Source: a bacterium
Lineage (GTDB): Bacteria; CAYTYR01; UBA6262
Assembly (NCBI GenBank): GCA_028712895.1
Contig: JAQTPL010000005.1
Location: 1-64,000 of the forward strand
Length of the DNA stretch: 64,000 nt
Direction: 5' to 3'
The translations under genes and the position numbers were made by a program. Shown here piece by piece: positions 1 to 9,919 of the stretch. Below the pieces are notes generated by a model. That model was not told the DNA's origin, did not search any database, and saw only the letters and a list, made by a program, of their open reading frames with translations. How positions within the stretch are numbered: the stretch's first letter is position 1; each line of letters starts with the position of its first letter.

Positions 1-1674
1 AGCCAGGAAGATTTCTGTATTAAAAAGCGCAAAATACAAGATGATGAAGTGGAACAGGAAGTGACCCGTTTCCAGGAGGCGCTCAACAACACGAAAATGG
101 AGCTGATCGCGATCCGGGATAAGGTAAATGGCCGACTGGGATCAAAGCATGCGTCTATCTTTGAGGCTTACCTGCTGGTGCTGGACGACCCAATGCTGGT
201 TAAGGAAACTATCGACAAAGTCCGTAAAGAAAAAATGAATGTGGAATTTGTCTTTTCCCAGACCATCTCTAAATTTGTCCATGTCTTTACCACAATGGGT
301 GATGAATACCTGCGTGAACGCGGCCAGGACATCCAGGATTTGGGAAAAAGGGTATTGCACAACCTGCTGGGAGAAAAGAAAGAGAACCTGGCGCTGCTAA
401 AAAGTGAAGTTATTGTGGTAGCTAATGACCTGACACCTTCTGATACCGTACAAATGAGGGAGGAAAAAATACTCGGTTTTATTACTAATATGGGCGGAAA
501 AACCTCGCATACGGCGATCATGGCCCAGTCTCTCGGTATTCCGGCTATTGTCGGCTTGAAGGATATTACTAACAAAATACAGAACAATGACGAGATCATC
601 CTGGACGGGTACGAAGGCATAGTGATCATTAACCCGACCAAGAGCGTACTGGAAGAATATGAAAAAAGAAATAAGAAGTATACCGAGATCAAAAAACAAC
701 TGAATAAATTAAAAGATCTTCCGGCAGTGACCCAGGATGGCCGGGAAGTGCACTTAGTAGCCAATATAGAGATCCCGGATGAAGTGGATCTAGTCCTGGA
801 ATATGGGGCCAAGGGAATTGGTTTGTTCCGGACTGAATTCATTTTCCTGAACCGGACTGATCTTCCCAGTGAAGAAGAACAAACACACATCTACCGGAAT
901 ATAGCTAAAAAAGTGGCGCCATACAGCACTGTTTTGCGGACCCTGGACCTGGGTGGTGATAAACTGACTGACCAGCTGGGCACGACCACAGAGACTAATC
1001 CTTTCCTGGGCTTGCGGGGTATCCGGCTATGTTTAAAATATCCAGACGTGTTCCGGTCCCAGTTACGGGCGATCCTGCAAGCTTCAACCAGCGGCAAGCT
1101 TAAAATTATGTATCCTATGATCTCTACTGTTGAGGAAGTGAGGAAAGCGAACCATATCCTGGAACAGGTGAAAGAAGAATTAAAAAAGGAGCATATTGAT
1201 TTTGACGCTGATATAGAAGTCGGAGCCATGATCGAAACCCCTTCCGCAGCATTAACCGCGGATGTAATAGCGCGGGAAGTTGATTTCCTGAGTATCGGGA
1301 CCAATGATCTTATCCAGTATACGATCGCGGTTGACCGCGGTAATGAAAAGGTAGCTTATCTGTATGAACCGCTGCATCCGGCGATCCTGCGGCAGATCAA
1401 ATATGTCATTGAAGCAGGACACCGTGAGGGCAAGCAGGTTGGCATGTGCGGGGAAATGGCTGGTGAGCCTGAATTGACCCAGATCCTGCTGGGTATGGGC
1501 CTGGATGAATTCAGCATGGGTAGTGCAGCTGTACCGAAGATAAAGAAGATCATTCGGGAATCTACCATGAATCATGCCAAAGAGCTCGTTAACAAAATAC
1601 TGGAAATGCCTACGGTAGAGGCTATTAAAAAGTTCATTAAGCAGAATCATAATCACATAGACGACGAAGAATAA
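1..1674 (+). CDS. ptsI: Phosphoenolpyruvate-protein phosphotransferase (PTS enzyme I), 5' truncated by window edge
   Basis: Frame is open from base 1; phospho-His motif GGKTSHTAIMAQ and PEP-utilizing C-terminal domain (GLFRTEF, EVGAMIETPSAA, GTNDLIQYT, CGEMAG). Confidence 0.95.
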   Translation, partial: SQEDFCIKKRKIQDDEVEQEVTRFQEALNNTKMELIAIRDKVNGRLGSKHASIFEAYLLVLDDPMLVKETIDKVRKEKMNVEFVFSQTISKFVHVFTTMGDEYLRERGQDIQDLGKRVLHNLLGEKKENLALLKSEVIVVANDLTPSDTVQMREEKILGFITNMGGKTSHTAIMAQSLGIPAIVGLKDITNKIQNNDEIILDGYEGIVIINPTKSVLEEYEKRNKKYTEIKKQLNKLKDLPAVTQDGREVHLVANIEIPDEVDLVLEYGAKGIGLFRTEFIFLNRTDLPSEEEQTHIYRNIAKKVAPYSTVLRTLDLGGDKLTDQLGTTTETNPFLGLRGIRLCLKYPDVFRSQLRAILQASTSGKLKIMYPMISTVEEVRKANHILEQVKEELKKEHIDFDADIEVGAMIETPSAALTADVIAREVDFLSIGTNDLIQYTIAVDRGNEKVAYLYEPLHPAILRQIKYVIEAGHREGKQVGMCGEMAGEPELTQILLGMGLDEFSMGSAAVPKIKKIIRESTMNHAKELVNKILEMPTVEAIKKFIKQNHNHIDDEE

Positions 1675-1678
1675 AATA

Positions 1679-1764
1679 AGATTACACTGATTCTTAACCA
1701 AGATTACACCGATTAGAGCATTGGTATATAATCTGTGTAATCATCTTTTTAAATCTGTGTAAAC
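1679..1764. repeat. Word-hairpin repeat, GATTACAC family (A1)
   Basis: agattacactgatt / agattacaccgatt then inverted aatctgtgtaatc / aaatctgtgtaa. Confidence 0.8.
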
Positions 1765-1786
1765 ACTTAAAAAAAGCGAGGGATGA

Positions 1787-2845
1787 ATGGCATCAAAGAT
1801 CGATAATCTGGAATTTATCAATAAAATAGATAAACACGGCATGCTGGCGGAGCTGGAACGGTTTCCTGACCAATTACAGGAAGCTTGCCAGCTTGGTTCA
1901 GGCTTAAAATTGCCTGCTGATTACAAGAAAATAAACAAGATCCTTATTTGCGGTATGGGTGGTTCGGCTATTGTCGGGGATATCCTTATTGGCTACCTGA
2001 AATCAGAAAGCCATGTCCCGGTGATGGTGAACCGCGATCCATCACTGCCGGCTTTCGTGGATAACCAAACCCTGGTATTTATCATAACCTATTCCGGTAA
2101 TACTATTGAGACGTTCCATAACTATGAATATGCCCGGTCTAAAAAAGCGAAGTTAATCGTAGTGACGTCCGGCGGGAAAATGCATCAGGAAGCAGCCAGG
2201 AACAAGATCCCTTATGTAAAAGTACGGTCAGCCGGGTTGCCGCGCGCCAGCATAGGATTGCTGTTTTTCCCGGTGTTGAATATACTGCGGGATCTCGGTC
2301 TTATTGCTGATAAGAAAAAAGATATCCGTGAAACACTGCTCGTGATCACCAGGCTGAGCAAAAAATGGGGCAGGCATTCCAAACCACCGCAGAACAGGGC
2401 AAAAGCCCTGGCTCTTAGCCTCTGCGGCAAGATACCGGTTTTGTATGGCGCTACCGGCATGATGGACGGGATAAGCAGGCGTTGGAAGGGGATGCTCAAT
2501 GAGAATACCAAGTTGTTCGCTTCTCATAATACCTTTCCTGAAGTAACTCATAATGAAATTGAATGCTGGCAGAGCCTGAAAGAACTGCGCCCATATTTCA
2601 AAGTAGTGGTCCTGCAGGATATTATGGCCTATCCGGAAGATAAAAAGCGTTTAACATTGAGTGTGCGTATACTTGAAAAATATATCGGCAAAACTGAAAC
2701 CGTCGCACCTGTCGGGATATCCTCATTAGCCAGGGTATTCAGCATGATATATTTGGGCGATCTTATGAGCGTATACCTGGCTTTTCTCTACGCCACCGAT
2801 CCTTCCCTTATGCCGAACATCGATTATATTAAGAAAAACCTCTAG
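1787..2845 (+). CDS. Bifunctional phosphoglucose/phosphomannose isomerase-like SIS-domain protein
   Basis: SIS domain GMGGSAIVGDIL, ITYSGNTIET; C-terminal PGI/PMI features (NHNEIECW-like THNEIECW). Confidence 0.85.
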   Translation: MASKIDNLEFINKIDKHGMLAELERFPDQLQEACQLGSGLKLPADYKKINKILICGMGGSAIVGDILIGYLKSESHVPVMVNRDPSLPAFVDNQTLVFIITYSGNTIETFHNYEYARSKKAKLIVVTSGGKMHQEAARNKIPYVKVRSAGLPRASIGLLFFPVLNILRDLGLIADKKKDIRETLLVITRLSKKWGRHSKPPQNRAKALALSLCGKIPVLYGATGMMDGISRRWKGMLNENTKLFASHNTFPEVTHNEIECWQSLKELRPYFKVVVLQDIMAYPEDKKRLTLSVRILEKYIGKTETVAPVGISSLARVFSMIYLGDLMSVYLAFLYATDPSLMPNIDYIKKNL

Positions 2846-2850
2846 GGGGA

Positions 2851-2951
2851 TGATTACACCGATTAAATAAAAATGATTACACCGATTACAAGCTTAAAAA
2901 TCTGTGTAATTCCTGTCCGCCTCAGGCGGATCTTTTGAAATCTATGTAATC
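2851..2951. repeat. Word-hairpin repeat, GATTACAC family (A2), with nested palindrome TCCGCCTCAGGCGGA (2916-2930)
   Basis: tgattacaccgatta x2 then aatctgtgtaat ... aaatctatgtaatc; GC-rich palindrome in right half. Confidence 0.8.
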
Positions 2952-2959
2952 TAATTTAT

Positions 2960-4762
2960 ATGAAGATTGACCATATCAGGAATTTTTCTATTATTGCCCA
3001 TATTGACCATGGCAAAAGCACGCTGGCAGATACGCTTTTGGAGACTACCCATACTGTCCCGGAACGGAAAATGAAAGAACAGTTCCTCGATAAAATGGAG
3101 CTGGAACGGGAGCGCGGCATCACGATCAAAGCCAAAGCAGTCAGGATGCAATACCAGGCTGAAAACGGGGAGTCTTACCTGCTGAACCTGATCGATACTC
3201 CCGGCCATGTTGATTTTACTTATGAAGTTTCCCGCAGCCTCGCGGCCTGTGAAGGAACAATTTTAGTGGTTGATGCGTCTCAAGGAGTAGAAGCCCAGAC
3301 TTTAGCCAACGTCATGCTGGCCAAACAGAATAACCTGACCATTATTCCGGTGATCAATAAAATAGATTTGCCGAATGCTGATCCGGAGAAGGTTAAGAAC
3401 CAGATCCAGGATATTTTAAAAGTAGATACATCTGATATCATCCTGGCCAGTGCCAAGAACCGTATCGGTACCAAGGAAATATTGGAAGCGATAGTAGCCA
3501 AAGTCCCGCCGCCGCAAGGAAGCCGGGAAAATACCTTAAGCGCTTTGATCTTTGATTCTAACTATGATCCTTACCGTGGCGCCATTATCTATGTCCGGGT
3601 AGTGGATGGTGTGATAAGTAAAGAAAAAAAGATCATGATGTTTTCCAATAAAGCTGAATATGAAGTGGATGAAGTGGGATTTTTCCATCCGGAGATGGAG
3701 CAGGCCGAGGCTTTGGAAGCCGGGGATGTAGGCTATATTATCGCCGGCATCAAGAACTTGCAGGATGTCAAGATCGGTGATACTGTGACCTTGGCGGACC
3801 GGCCGACAGAAACCCCGTTCCATGGTTTTAAAGAACTAAAACCAATGGTTTATGCCGGATTTTTCCCGGTCAATCCCGGTGATTATGAACCTTTGCTTAC
3901 AGCCCTGGAAAAATTAAGGCTCAATGATACTTCTTTTGTCTATTCTCCTGAAAATTCAGTAGCCCTGGGCTTTGGTTTCCGCTGCGGGTTCCTGGGCTTG
4001 CTGCATATGGATATTATCAAAGAGCGTTTAACCCGGGAATATAACCTGGAAATGATCATTACCAGCCCCAATGTAATATACCAGATCTTTAAAACGAACG
4101 AAGATATCGTAGAAATTGAAAGTCCCGTAAAATTTCCGCCGCCGCAGGAGATCGCGGAGATCAATGAACCGTATATTAAGGGGATGATCATTACGCCCAA
4201 CGAATTTGTCGGTAATGTGATGCAGTTAAGCCAGGAAAAACGCGGTATTTTCAAAAATATGCATTACCTGGATACTTCGACAGTTGTCTTAAACTATGAG
4301 TTGCCTCTGGCTGAGATCATTATGGATTTTTATGATAAGTTAAAATCAGCAACCCGCGGTTATGCCTCTTTCGACTATGAATATATCGGTTACCGGCCGA
4401 GTGACCTGGTAAAGCTGGAGATCATGATCAATCATGAGCCGGTAGATGCTTTTTCCTCGATCGTACCCAGGGAAAAAGCGCCGTACCAGGGCCGGAGAGT
4501 TGCCGAAAAATTAAGGAAGCTCATACCGCGGCAGATGTTTGAGATACCGATACAGGCCAGTATTGATAACAAGATCATTGCCCGGGAAACTATCAGCGCT
4601 TTACGCAAAGACGTTATTGCCAAGTGTTATGGCGGCGATATCTCCCGCAAGCGCAAGCTATTGGAAAAACAACGTGAAGGTAAAAAGAAAATGAAACAGA
4701 TCGGCCAGGTAGAAATACCGCAGAAAGCCTTCCTATCTGTCTTAAGTATAGACGAAGATTAG
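2960..4762 (+). CDS. lepA: Elongation factor 4 (LepA)
   Basis: G1 [25 protein letters not shown]-terminal LepA domain. Confidence 0.98.
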   Translation: MKIDHIRNFSIIAHIDHGKSTLADTLLETTHTVPERKMKEQFLDKMELERERGITIKAKAVRMQYQAENGESYLLNLIDTPGHVDFTYEVSRSLAACEGTILVVDASQGVEAQTLANVMLAKQNNLTIIPVINKIDLPNADPEKVKNQIQDILKVDTSDIILASAKNRIGTKEILEAIVAKVPPPQGSRENTLSALIFDSNYDPYRGAIIYVRVVDGVISKEKKIMMFSNKAEYEVDEVGFFHPEMEQAEALEAGDVGYIIAGIKNLQDVKIGDTVTLADRPTETPFHGFKELKPMVYAGFFPVNPGDYEPLLTALEKLRLNDTSFVYSPENSVALGFGFRCGFLGLLHMDIIKERLTREYNLEMIITSPNVIYQIFKTNEDIVEIESPVKFPPPQEIAEINEPYIKGMIITPNEFVGNVMQLSQEKRGIFKNMHYLDTSTVVLNYELPLAEIIMDFYDKLKSATRGYASFDYEYIGYRPSDLVKLEIMINHEPVDAFSSIVPREKAPYQGRRVAEKLRKLIPRQMFEIPIQASIDNKIIARETISALRKDVIAKCYGGDISRKRKLLEKQREGKKKMKQIGQVEIPQKAFLSVLSIDED

Positions 4763-4765
4763 ATC

Positions 4766-4881
4766 AGCGTACAGCGTACAGCGTACAGCGTACAGCGTAC
4801 AGCGTACAGCGTACAGCGTACAGCAACAACCATACTTACTAAAGTATTTCTGAACGCTGATAACTGACCGCTGACCGCTGA
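4766..4881. repeat. 7-bp tandem repeat (agcgtac x8, 4766-4821) followed by inverted 7-bp-periodic arm
   Basis: Eight exact agcgtac copies, then ctgataactgaccgctgaccgctg, whose complement has the same 7-bp cagcggt period. Confidence 0.9.
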
Positions 4882-4894
4882 AAAAGGAGTTGAG

Positions 4895-5509
4895 ATGAAA
4901 CCGGGAACTAAAGTAAAGATTAAAAAAGAACTAAGGGAGTGGTTGGAAACAATAGTAATTGCCATGGTCCTGGCATTCTTTATCCGCACTTATTTTATCC
5001 AGGCATTTAAAATACCATCAGGTTCAATGCTAGAAACCCTGCAATTGGGCGATCACCTATTTGTCAATAAATTCCTCTATGGGACCAAGGTGCCTTTTAC
5101 CAAGAAGATGATCTGGAAAGTGCGGGATGTACAGCGGGGAGATGTGGTGGTATTTAAGTATCCGGTGGAACCGAAAAAGGATTTTGTTAAGCGGGCTATC
5201 GGATTGCCTGGTGATGAAGTGGAAATACACAATAAAATCGTCTTTGTAAATAATGTGCAACTGAATGAACCATATTCCCAGCATAAAGACAGCCGGATCT
5301 TTCCCGATAACCCGGATATACCGGTTGAAGTCCGTTCCCGGGATAATTTGCCTAAATTTAAAGTTCCGCCTGGTCAATATTTTATGATGGGAGATAATCG
5401 CGATAATAGCCTGGATAGCCGCTTTTGGGGTTTATTGCCGGAGGAGAATATTAGAGGCAAGGCCTGGTTTATCTATTGGCCGCTAACGAGAATAAGGGTA
5501 ATAAAGTGA
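4895..5509 (+). CDS. lepB: Signal peptidase I
   Basis: PSGSMLETL catalytic Ser, VKRAIGLPGD catalytic Lys, MGDNRDNSLDSR. Confidence 0.97.
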   Translation: MKPGTKVKIKKELREWLETIVIAMVLAFFIRTYFIQAFKIPSGSMLETLQLGDHLFVNKFLYGTKVPFTKKMIWKVRDVQRGDVVVFKYPVEPKKDFVKRAIGLPGDEVEIHNKIVFVNNVQLNEPYSQHKDSRIFPDNPDIPVEVRSRDNLPKFKVPPGQYFMMGDNRDNSLDSRFWGLLPEENIRGKAWFIYWPLTRIRVIK

Positions 5510-5559
5510 TAAAGTGGTAGAGTGGTAGAGTGGTAGAGTAGAGTGGTAAAGTGGTAAAA
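5501..5559. repeat. Degenerate word repeat agtggtag family (G)
   Basis: aaagtgataaagtggtagagtggtagagtggtagagtagagtggtaaagtggtaaaag; overlaps lepB 3' end. Confidence 0.8.
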
Positions 5560-5574
5560 GAAGGGAGTTAAAAC

Positions 5575-6012
5575 ATGGATTGGAATAATCCGGTAATGGT
5601 CTGGATCATTGTGGCAGTAGCATTTTTTATAATTGAGATCGCTACTCCGACTGTTTTTGTTTTTGCCTGTTTTGGCCTTGGCGCTCTCGGCGCGAGCCTG
5701 GCATTCAAGCTTTTCAGCAATGTCTGGCTATCCTGGATAGTTTTTATTGCCATTTCCGTCCTGGGCATAGTTATTTCCCGGCCAATGGCCGAAAAATTTG
5801 CCGGTAAATCAGCCCGGTTAGCAAATACTGATGCCTTGATCGGGAAAAAAGGGAAGGTGATAATAACGATCGATCCTGAAAAAAATGAAGGCCGGGTCAT
5901 GGTCGACCGGGAAGATTGGCGGGCGGAAGCAGATAGCAGGATAGAACAAGGGGAGATCATAGAAGTACTGAAAGTCGAAGGAACGCATTTGTACGTTAAA
6001 AAGAGCAATTAA
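5575..6012 (+). CDS. NfeD-like membrane protein
   Basis: N-terminal TM segments plus OB-fold-like C-terminus (ALIGKKGKVIITIDPEKNEGRVMVDREDWRA); adjacent to SPFH gene. Confidence 0.85.
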   Translation: MDWNNPVMVWIIVAVAFFIIEIATPTVFVFACFGLGALGASLAFKLFSNVWLSWIVFIAISVLGIVISRPMAEKFAGKSARLANTDALIGKKGKVIITIDPEKNEGRVMVDREDWRAEADSRIEQGEIIEVLKVEGTHLYVKKSN

Positions 6013-6016
6013 GAGC

Positions 6017-6180
6017 AGTTTTGAGTGTTGAGTTTTCCCCTGCTGATCCCGATAAATCGGGATCAAAGAAGCGGGGACAGGTGAATTATGGAGAAAAGCT
6101 TTTTACCTAAACTCAAAACTTTCCGCCCTTAAGCTTGGCGGATCCGCCTCAGGCGGAAAAACTTATAACTTAAAATTGTA
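6017..6180. repeat. Word-hairpin repeat, AACTCAAAACT family (F1), with two nested palindromic inserts
   Basis: gttttgagtgttgagtttt ... aaactcaaaact ... aacttataacttaaaattg; nested TGATCCCGATaaATCGGGATCA (6044-6065) and TTCCGCC...GGCGGA (6121-6157). Confidence 0.75.
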
Positions 6181-6198
6181 GTTAAGAGGGGGTAATGT

Positions 6199-7086
6199 AT
6201 GGGTTTTGTATATTTTATCGTAGCTTTATTTGCTTTTGTTTTCGGTGTCAACGCGTTATGGCGGGTCAGGCCTTTTGAAAAAGGCCTGGTGGAAAGATTA
6301 GGCAAATTCAACCGTTTGCTGGATCCGGGACTTAATTTTGTGTTGCCGTTCATCGATACTGTCCGCAAAGTAGATATGCGTGAACAAGTGATCGACGTTC
6401 CGCCGCAGGAAGTGATTACCAAGGACAATGTAGGGGTAACTGTTGACGCCGTTATCTATTTTAAGGTAACCGATCCGTTCAAGGTAGCCTATAATGTGGC
6501 CAATTTCCAGTATGCTGCCTTGAAGCTGGCGCAAACTAACCTGCGTAATGAAATAGGTAATCTGGAGCTGGACCAAACCCTGACCAGCCGGGAAAAGATC
6601 AATGTCCAGCTGCGCCAGATGCTGGACGATGCTACTGATGCTTGGGGTGTGAAGGTTAGCCGGGTGGAAATACAGAGAATTGAGCCACCCCGCGATATTA
6701 CCGATGCTATGAGCCGCCAGATGAAAGCGGAACGCGATAAACGCGCCGCGATCCTTGATGCAGAAGGATTCAAACAGGCAGCGATCCTGAAGGCTGAAGG
6801 CGAGAAAACATCCAATATCTTGTCTGCAGAAGGCAAGAAGCAATCACAAGTCCTCATCGCCGAAGGCGAAGGAGCGGCTATTCAGACTGTGTTTAACGCT
6901 ATCCATACTGGCAAGCCCACCGCTGACTTGCTGGCAGTGAAATACCTGGAAGCTTTGGCGAAGATAGCTGACGGTAAGGCTACCAAAGTATTCCTGCCGA
7001 TCGAATCTGTTAAATCCCTGGGTAGCGTGGCAGCTATTGCTGAAATGTTCAAAGAAACCAAATCTGAAGAACCGCCAAAGAAGTAG
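6199..7086 (+). CDS. SPFH/band 7 (stomatin-like, QmcA-type) protein
   Basis: N-terminal TM, LGKFNRLLDPGLNFVLPFID, AEGEK repeats near C-terminus. Confidence 0.93.
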   Translation: MGFVYFIVALFAFVFGVNALWRVRPFEKGLVERLGKFNRLLDPGLNFVLPFIDTVRKVDMREQVIDVPPQEVITKDNVGVTVDAVIYFKVTDPFKVAYNVANFQYAALKLAQTNLRNEIGNLELDQTLTSREKINVQLRQMLDDATDAWGVKVSRVEIQRIEPPRDITDAMSRQMKAERDKRAAILDAEGFKQAAILKAEGEKTSNILSAEGKKQSQVLIAEGEGAAIQTVFNAIHTGKPTADLLAVKYLEALAKIADGKATKVFLPIESVKSLGSVAAIAEMFKETKSEEPPKK

Positions 7087-7176
7087 TTGCGTAACAGCAA
7101 TTCTTATGGCATTTTTATATAAAGCAATATAACTCTATCGGGTTCCTAACCGACTACCGTCAAACGAGGATTTTGT

Positions 7177-8301
7177 ATGGGTGTAGGACTGTATCTTCAT
7201 TTCCCTTTTTGCCAGCAAAAGTGTCATTACTGTGATTTTAACTCTTATGCCGGCATGGAACACCTTTTACCTAAGTACTTGTCGGCGATACAGCAAGAGC
7301 TTTTTATGTATAAGGTCCATGTCTCAGTAGTGGATACTATATATATAGGCGGGGGAACACCCAGCTTATTATCAATTAATGATGTTACCAGGCTATTTGA
7401 CTCTATCCGTCGCAACTTCTTTATTGCTGACCGGGCAGAAGTCACTATGGAAGTCAATCCTGGCAGCTGCTCTCTGGAGAAGCTGAAGGTGATCAGGATG
7501 AACGGGGTCAATCGCCTGAGTATTGGACTGCAGTCACTTAATAATGAATCGCTCAGAAAAATGGGCCGCATCCATTCGGTGGAAAATTTTGTCCAAACCT
7601 ATCAGGATGCTCGGCAGGCTGGATTTACCAATATTAATGTTGATTTGATATATGGCTTGCCTTGGCAGACCGGGGAAGAGTGGCAAGATACATTAGCCGG
7701 AGTGATAGATCTGAATCCGGAGCATATTTCCCTGTATTCACTGACCATTGAGCATGATACCCCTTTTGGACGGGATCTGAAAGCCGGCCGGATCACCAGG
7801 ATAAACGAAGATTTAGAAGCAGAAATGTACGAAAACGCAGTCAAACTGCTTAAAGCTAACGGTTATGACCATTATGAGATATCCAATTTTGCTAAACCAG
7901 GCAAGCGCTGCCGTCATAACCAGATCTACTGGCGCAATGAAGACTATGTGGGCATCGGCGCCGGGGCTACCTCCTATATGGGTAGGGTACGCTTTACCAA
8001 TGTGAAGGAAATACCGCAATACATAGAAAAAGTATTTGGCAATGTCTATGCTACGGTTGAAAAGGAAACCCTGAAACTGGAAAAAATAATTGGCGAGACC
8101 ATCATGCTGAACCTGAGAATGCTTGATGGTTTTAAGATGGAAGACCTGAGGAAACGGTTCAAAACAGATATTAATGAGATCTATGGACCGACCATAAAGG
8201 TATTGTCCACCCAGGGATTGCTGAAAGAAGAAGAAGGCAATGTAAAGCTTACAGAGCATGGCCTAATGATCGCCAACCAGGTATTCGAGCGGTTTGTCTA
8301 A
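7177..8301 (+). CDS. hemW: Radical SAM HemW-like protein (oxygen-independent coproporphyrinogen III oxidase family)
   Basis: CQQKCHYCDF radical-SAM motif, YIGGGTPS, HYEISNFAKPG. Confidence 0.93.
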   Translation: MGVGLYLHFPFCQQKCHYCDFNSYAGMEHLLPKYLSAIQQELFMYKVHVSVVDTIYIGGGTPSLLSINDVTRLFDSIRRNFFIADRAEVTMEVNPGSCSLEKLKVIRMNGVNRLSIGLQSLNNESLRKMGRIHSVENFVQTYQDARQAGFTNINVDLIYGLPWQTGEEWQDTLAGVIDLNPEHISLYSLTIEHDTPFGRDLKAGRITRINEDLEAEMYENAVKLLKANGYDHYEISNFAKPGKRCRHNQIYWRNEDYVGIGAGATSYMGRVRFTNVKEIPQYIEKVFGNVYATVEKETLKLEKIIGETIMLNLRMLDGFKMEDLRKRFKTDINEIYGPTIKVLSTQGLLKEEEGNVKLTEHGLMIANQVFERFV

Positions 8302-8380
8302 TGCTTGATAAGGCTTGAAAAAAGCTCATTTTCGTGGTATTTATATATAAGGTAAGACTATTATAGCGGGAGAAGGGCTT

Positions 8381-8722
8381 ATGAAACAGGTTAGTATCCT
8401 ATTGCTATGTATTTTGTTATGGGCTAATGTGGCTTTTGCTGTGCAGACGCATCAGATCTCACAGGAAGAACGCAAGTCCTTGCCCTGGTGGGATAAAGAC
8501 CGGCCGGTACGTGAAGAGGCTGTAGCCAATCCCTGGTGGGACAAGAGCAAGCCGGTCCGGCCTGCGGTAGCCGAAAGGCCGTGGTGGGATAAAGAACGTA
8601 TTGTCCGTCCGCCATCCCCTATAGATGCTGAAAGATCTGAAAAATATGCTAATAACCGCGGCAAGCAGAAAACCACCAATAGTGTCAAGATGTCTATAAA
8701 ATTGGATAAGCTGGAAGATTAG
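8381..8722 (+). CDS. Putative secreted protein with three 16-aa PWWDKxxxVR repeats
   Basis: Signal peptide-like N-terminus MKQVSILLLCILLWANVAFA; PWWDK at residues 35, 51 and 67. Confidence 0.7.
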   Translation: MKQVSILLLCILLWANVAFAVQTHQISQEERKSLPWWDKDRPVREEAVANPWWDKSKPVRPAVAERPWWDKERIVRPPSPIDAERSEKYANNRGKQKTTNSVKMSIKLDKLED

Positions 8723-8755
8723 TATAGTACGATCAATAACCTGTTTATTTTTTTC

Positions 8756-8784
8756 TTGACAGGTTTTCATAGTTATGATAAAAT
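8756..8784 (+). promoter_or_regulatory. sigma70-type promoter upstream of hrcA
   Basis: TTGACA (8756-8761)-N17-TAAAAT (8779-8784). Confidence 0.8.
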
Positions 8785-8810
8785 TAGCACTCTAGGTAAT
8801 AGAGTGCTAA
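8784..8810. promoter_or_regulatory. CIRCE operator (HrcA binding site)
   Basis: TTAGCACTC-N9-GAGTGCTAA exact consensus, upstream of hrcA. Confidence 0.98.
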
Positions 8811-8848
8811 TTTGTTTTTACCTTTAATTACAACTGTAAAGGATAGGT

Positions 8849-9919
8849 ATGTCCAGAATATCTTTGGAAGAACGCAAACAGAAAGTATTACAGATCGTTA
8901 TTCACCATTATATTCGCACTGGCAAGCCAGTAGGTTCAGAGACTATTATTGAAAAAAATAAGCTGGAAGTAAGTCCGGCTACAGTGCGTAATATCCTGGC
9001 TGCCTTGGAAAGGGAGGGCTATCTGACCCATCCGCATACTTCCAGCGGCCGGGTGCCTACTGATAAAGGATATCGTTTTTATGTAGACAGCCTGATGCAA
9101 CTGCAGCAGTTGACCCAGGAAGAAGAGCAGCGCATAGAAAAAGAATATGAATCCCAGCGCGGGGCCTTGGACTCAGTTATGCAGGAAACCAGCAAGATGT
9201 TATCTATGCTGTCCCATTATACAGGATTTGTCCTGACCCCGAGCCCGGCGGTGGACCACTTAAAACGCTTAGAGCTGGTCAAATTAGACCGGGACCGGAT
9301 ACTGGCTGTTCTGGTCACGGATGCCGGTTTGATTCGCCACAAGATCATGGAAATTGACCAGGATGTGAATTCCACTGAATTGGTCAGTATTAACCGCCTG
9401 CTCAATAAGAATGTTTATGGCATCAGTGTCAATGATATTGGCGCGGAAATATTCAAACGGTTGCAGCAAGAGAAGAATAAGCAGATCAAGTATGTCAACA
9501 TTATGGAAAAACTGGTACAGCAGGCGTTTGCCCTGGATGAAGAAGGGGAATTATACCTGGAAGGCGCCAGCAATATTCTCAGCCAGCCTGATTTTGCCGA
9601 TTATGATAAAGTCCGCAACATTTTTAAGGTGATTGACGAGAAAAAAATGCTCTGTGAGCTGCTGGAAGAAAAAGTAGGCCATGAAGGGACTAAAGTCATT
9701 ATCGGAGAAGAAACTCCCTGCAAGGAACTGCAGGAATGCAGTATTGTTACTTCCACCTATCGGGCCGGGGATCGGACCCTTGGCGCTTTAGGCATAATCG
9801 GGCCAAAGCGGATGGAGTATTCCAAAATGATCGCTCTGGTAGATTATTTTTCTAAGCTGATCAATAAGACCTTAAGCCGGCCGGCAAAGGAGTTAAAGCG
9901 TGAACCAAGAAAAAAATAA
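8849..9919 (+). CDS. hrcA: Heat-inducible transcription repressor HrcA
   Basis: HTH N-terminus, SSGRVPTDKGYRFYVD, downstream of CIRCE. Confidence 0.96.
   Translation: MSRISLEERKQKVLQIVIHHYIRTGKPVGSETIIEKNKLEVSPATVRNILAALEREGYLTHPHTSSGRVPTDKGYRFYVDSLMQLQQLTQEEEQRIEKEYESQRGALDSVMQETSKMLSMLSHYTGFVLTPSPAVDHLKRLELVKLDRDRILAVLVTDAGLIRHKIMEIDQDVNSTELVSINRLLNKNVYGISVNDIGAEIFKRLQQEKNKQIKYVNIMEKLVQQAFALDEEGELYLEGASNILSQPDFADYDKVRNIFKVIDEKKMLCELLEEKVGHEGTKVIIGEETPCKELQECSIVTSTYRAGDRTLGALGIIGPKRMEYSKMIALVDYFSKLINKTLSRPAKELKREPRKK

Noticed and set aside
4766-4881. CRISPR array or VNTR-type CRISPR
   Set aside because: Units are 7 bp without spacers; no cas genes in the window.
6199-7086. Novel AEG repeat region in SPFH protein
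   Set aside because: Such AEGEK-type repeats are typical of the stomatin/QmcA family.
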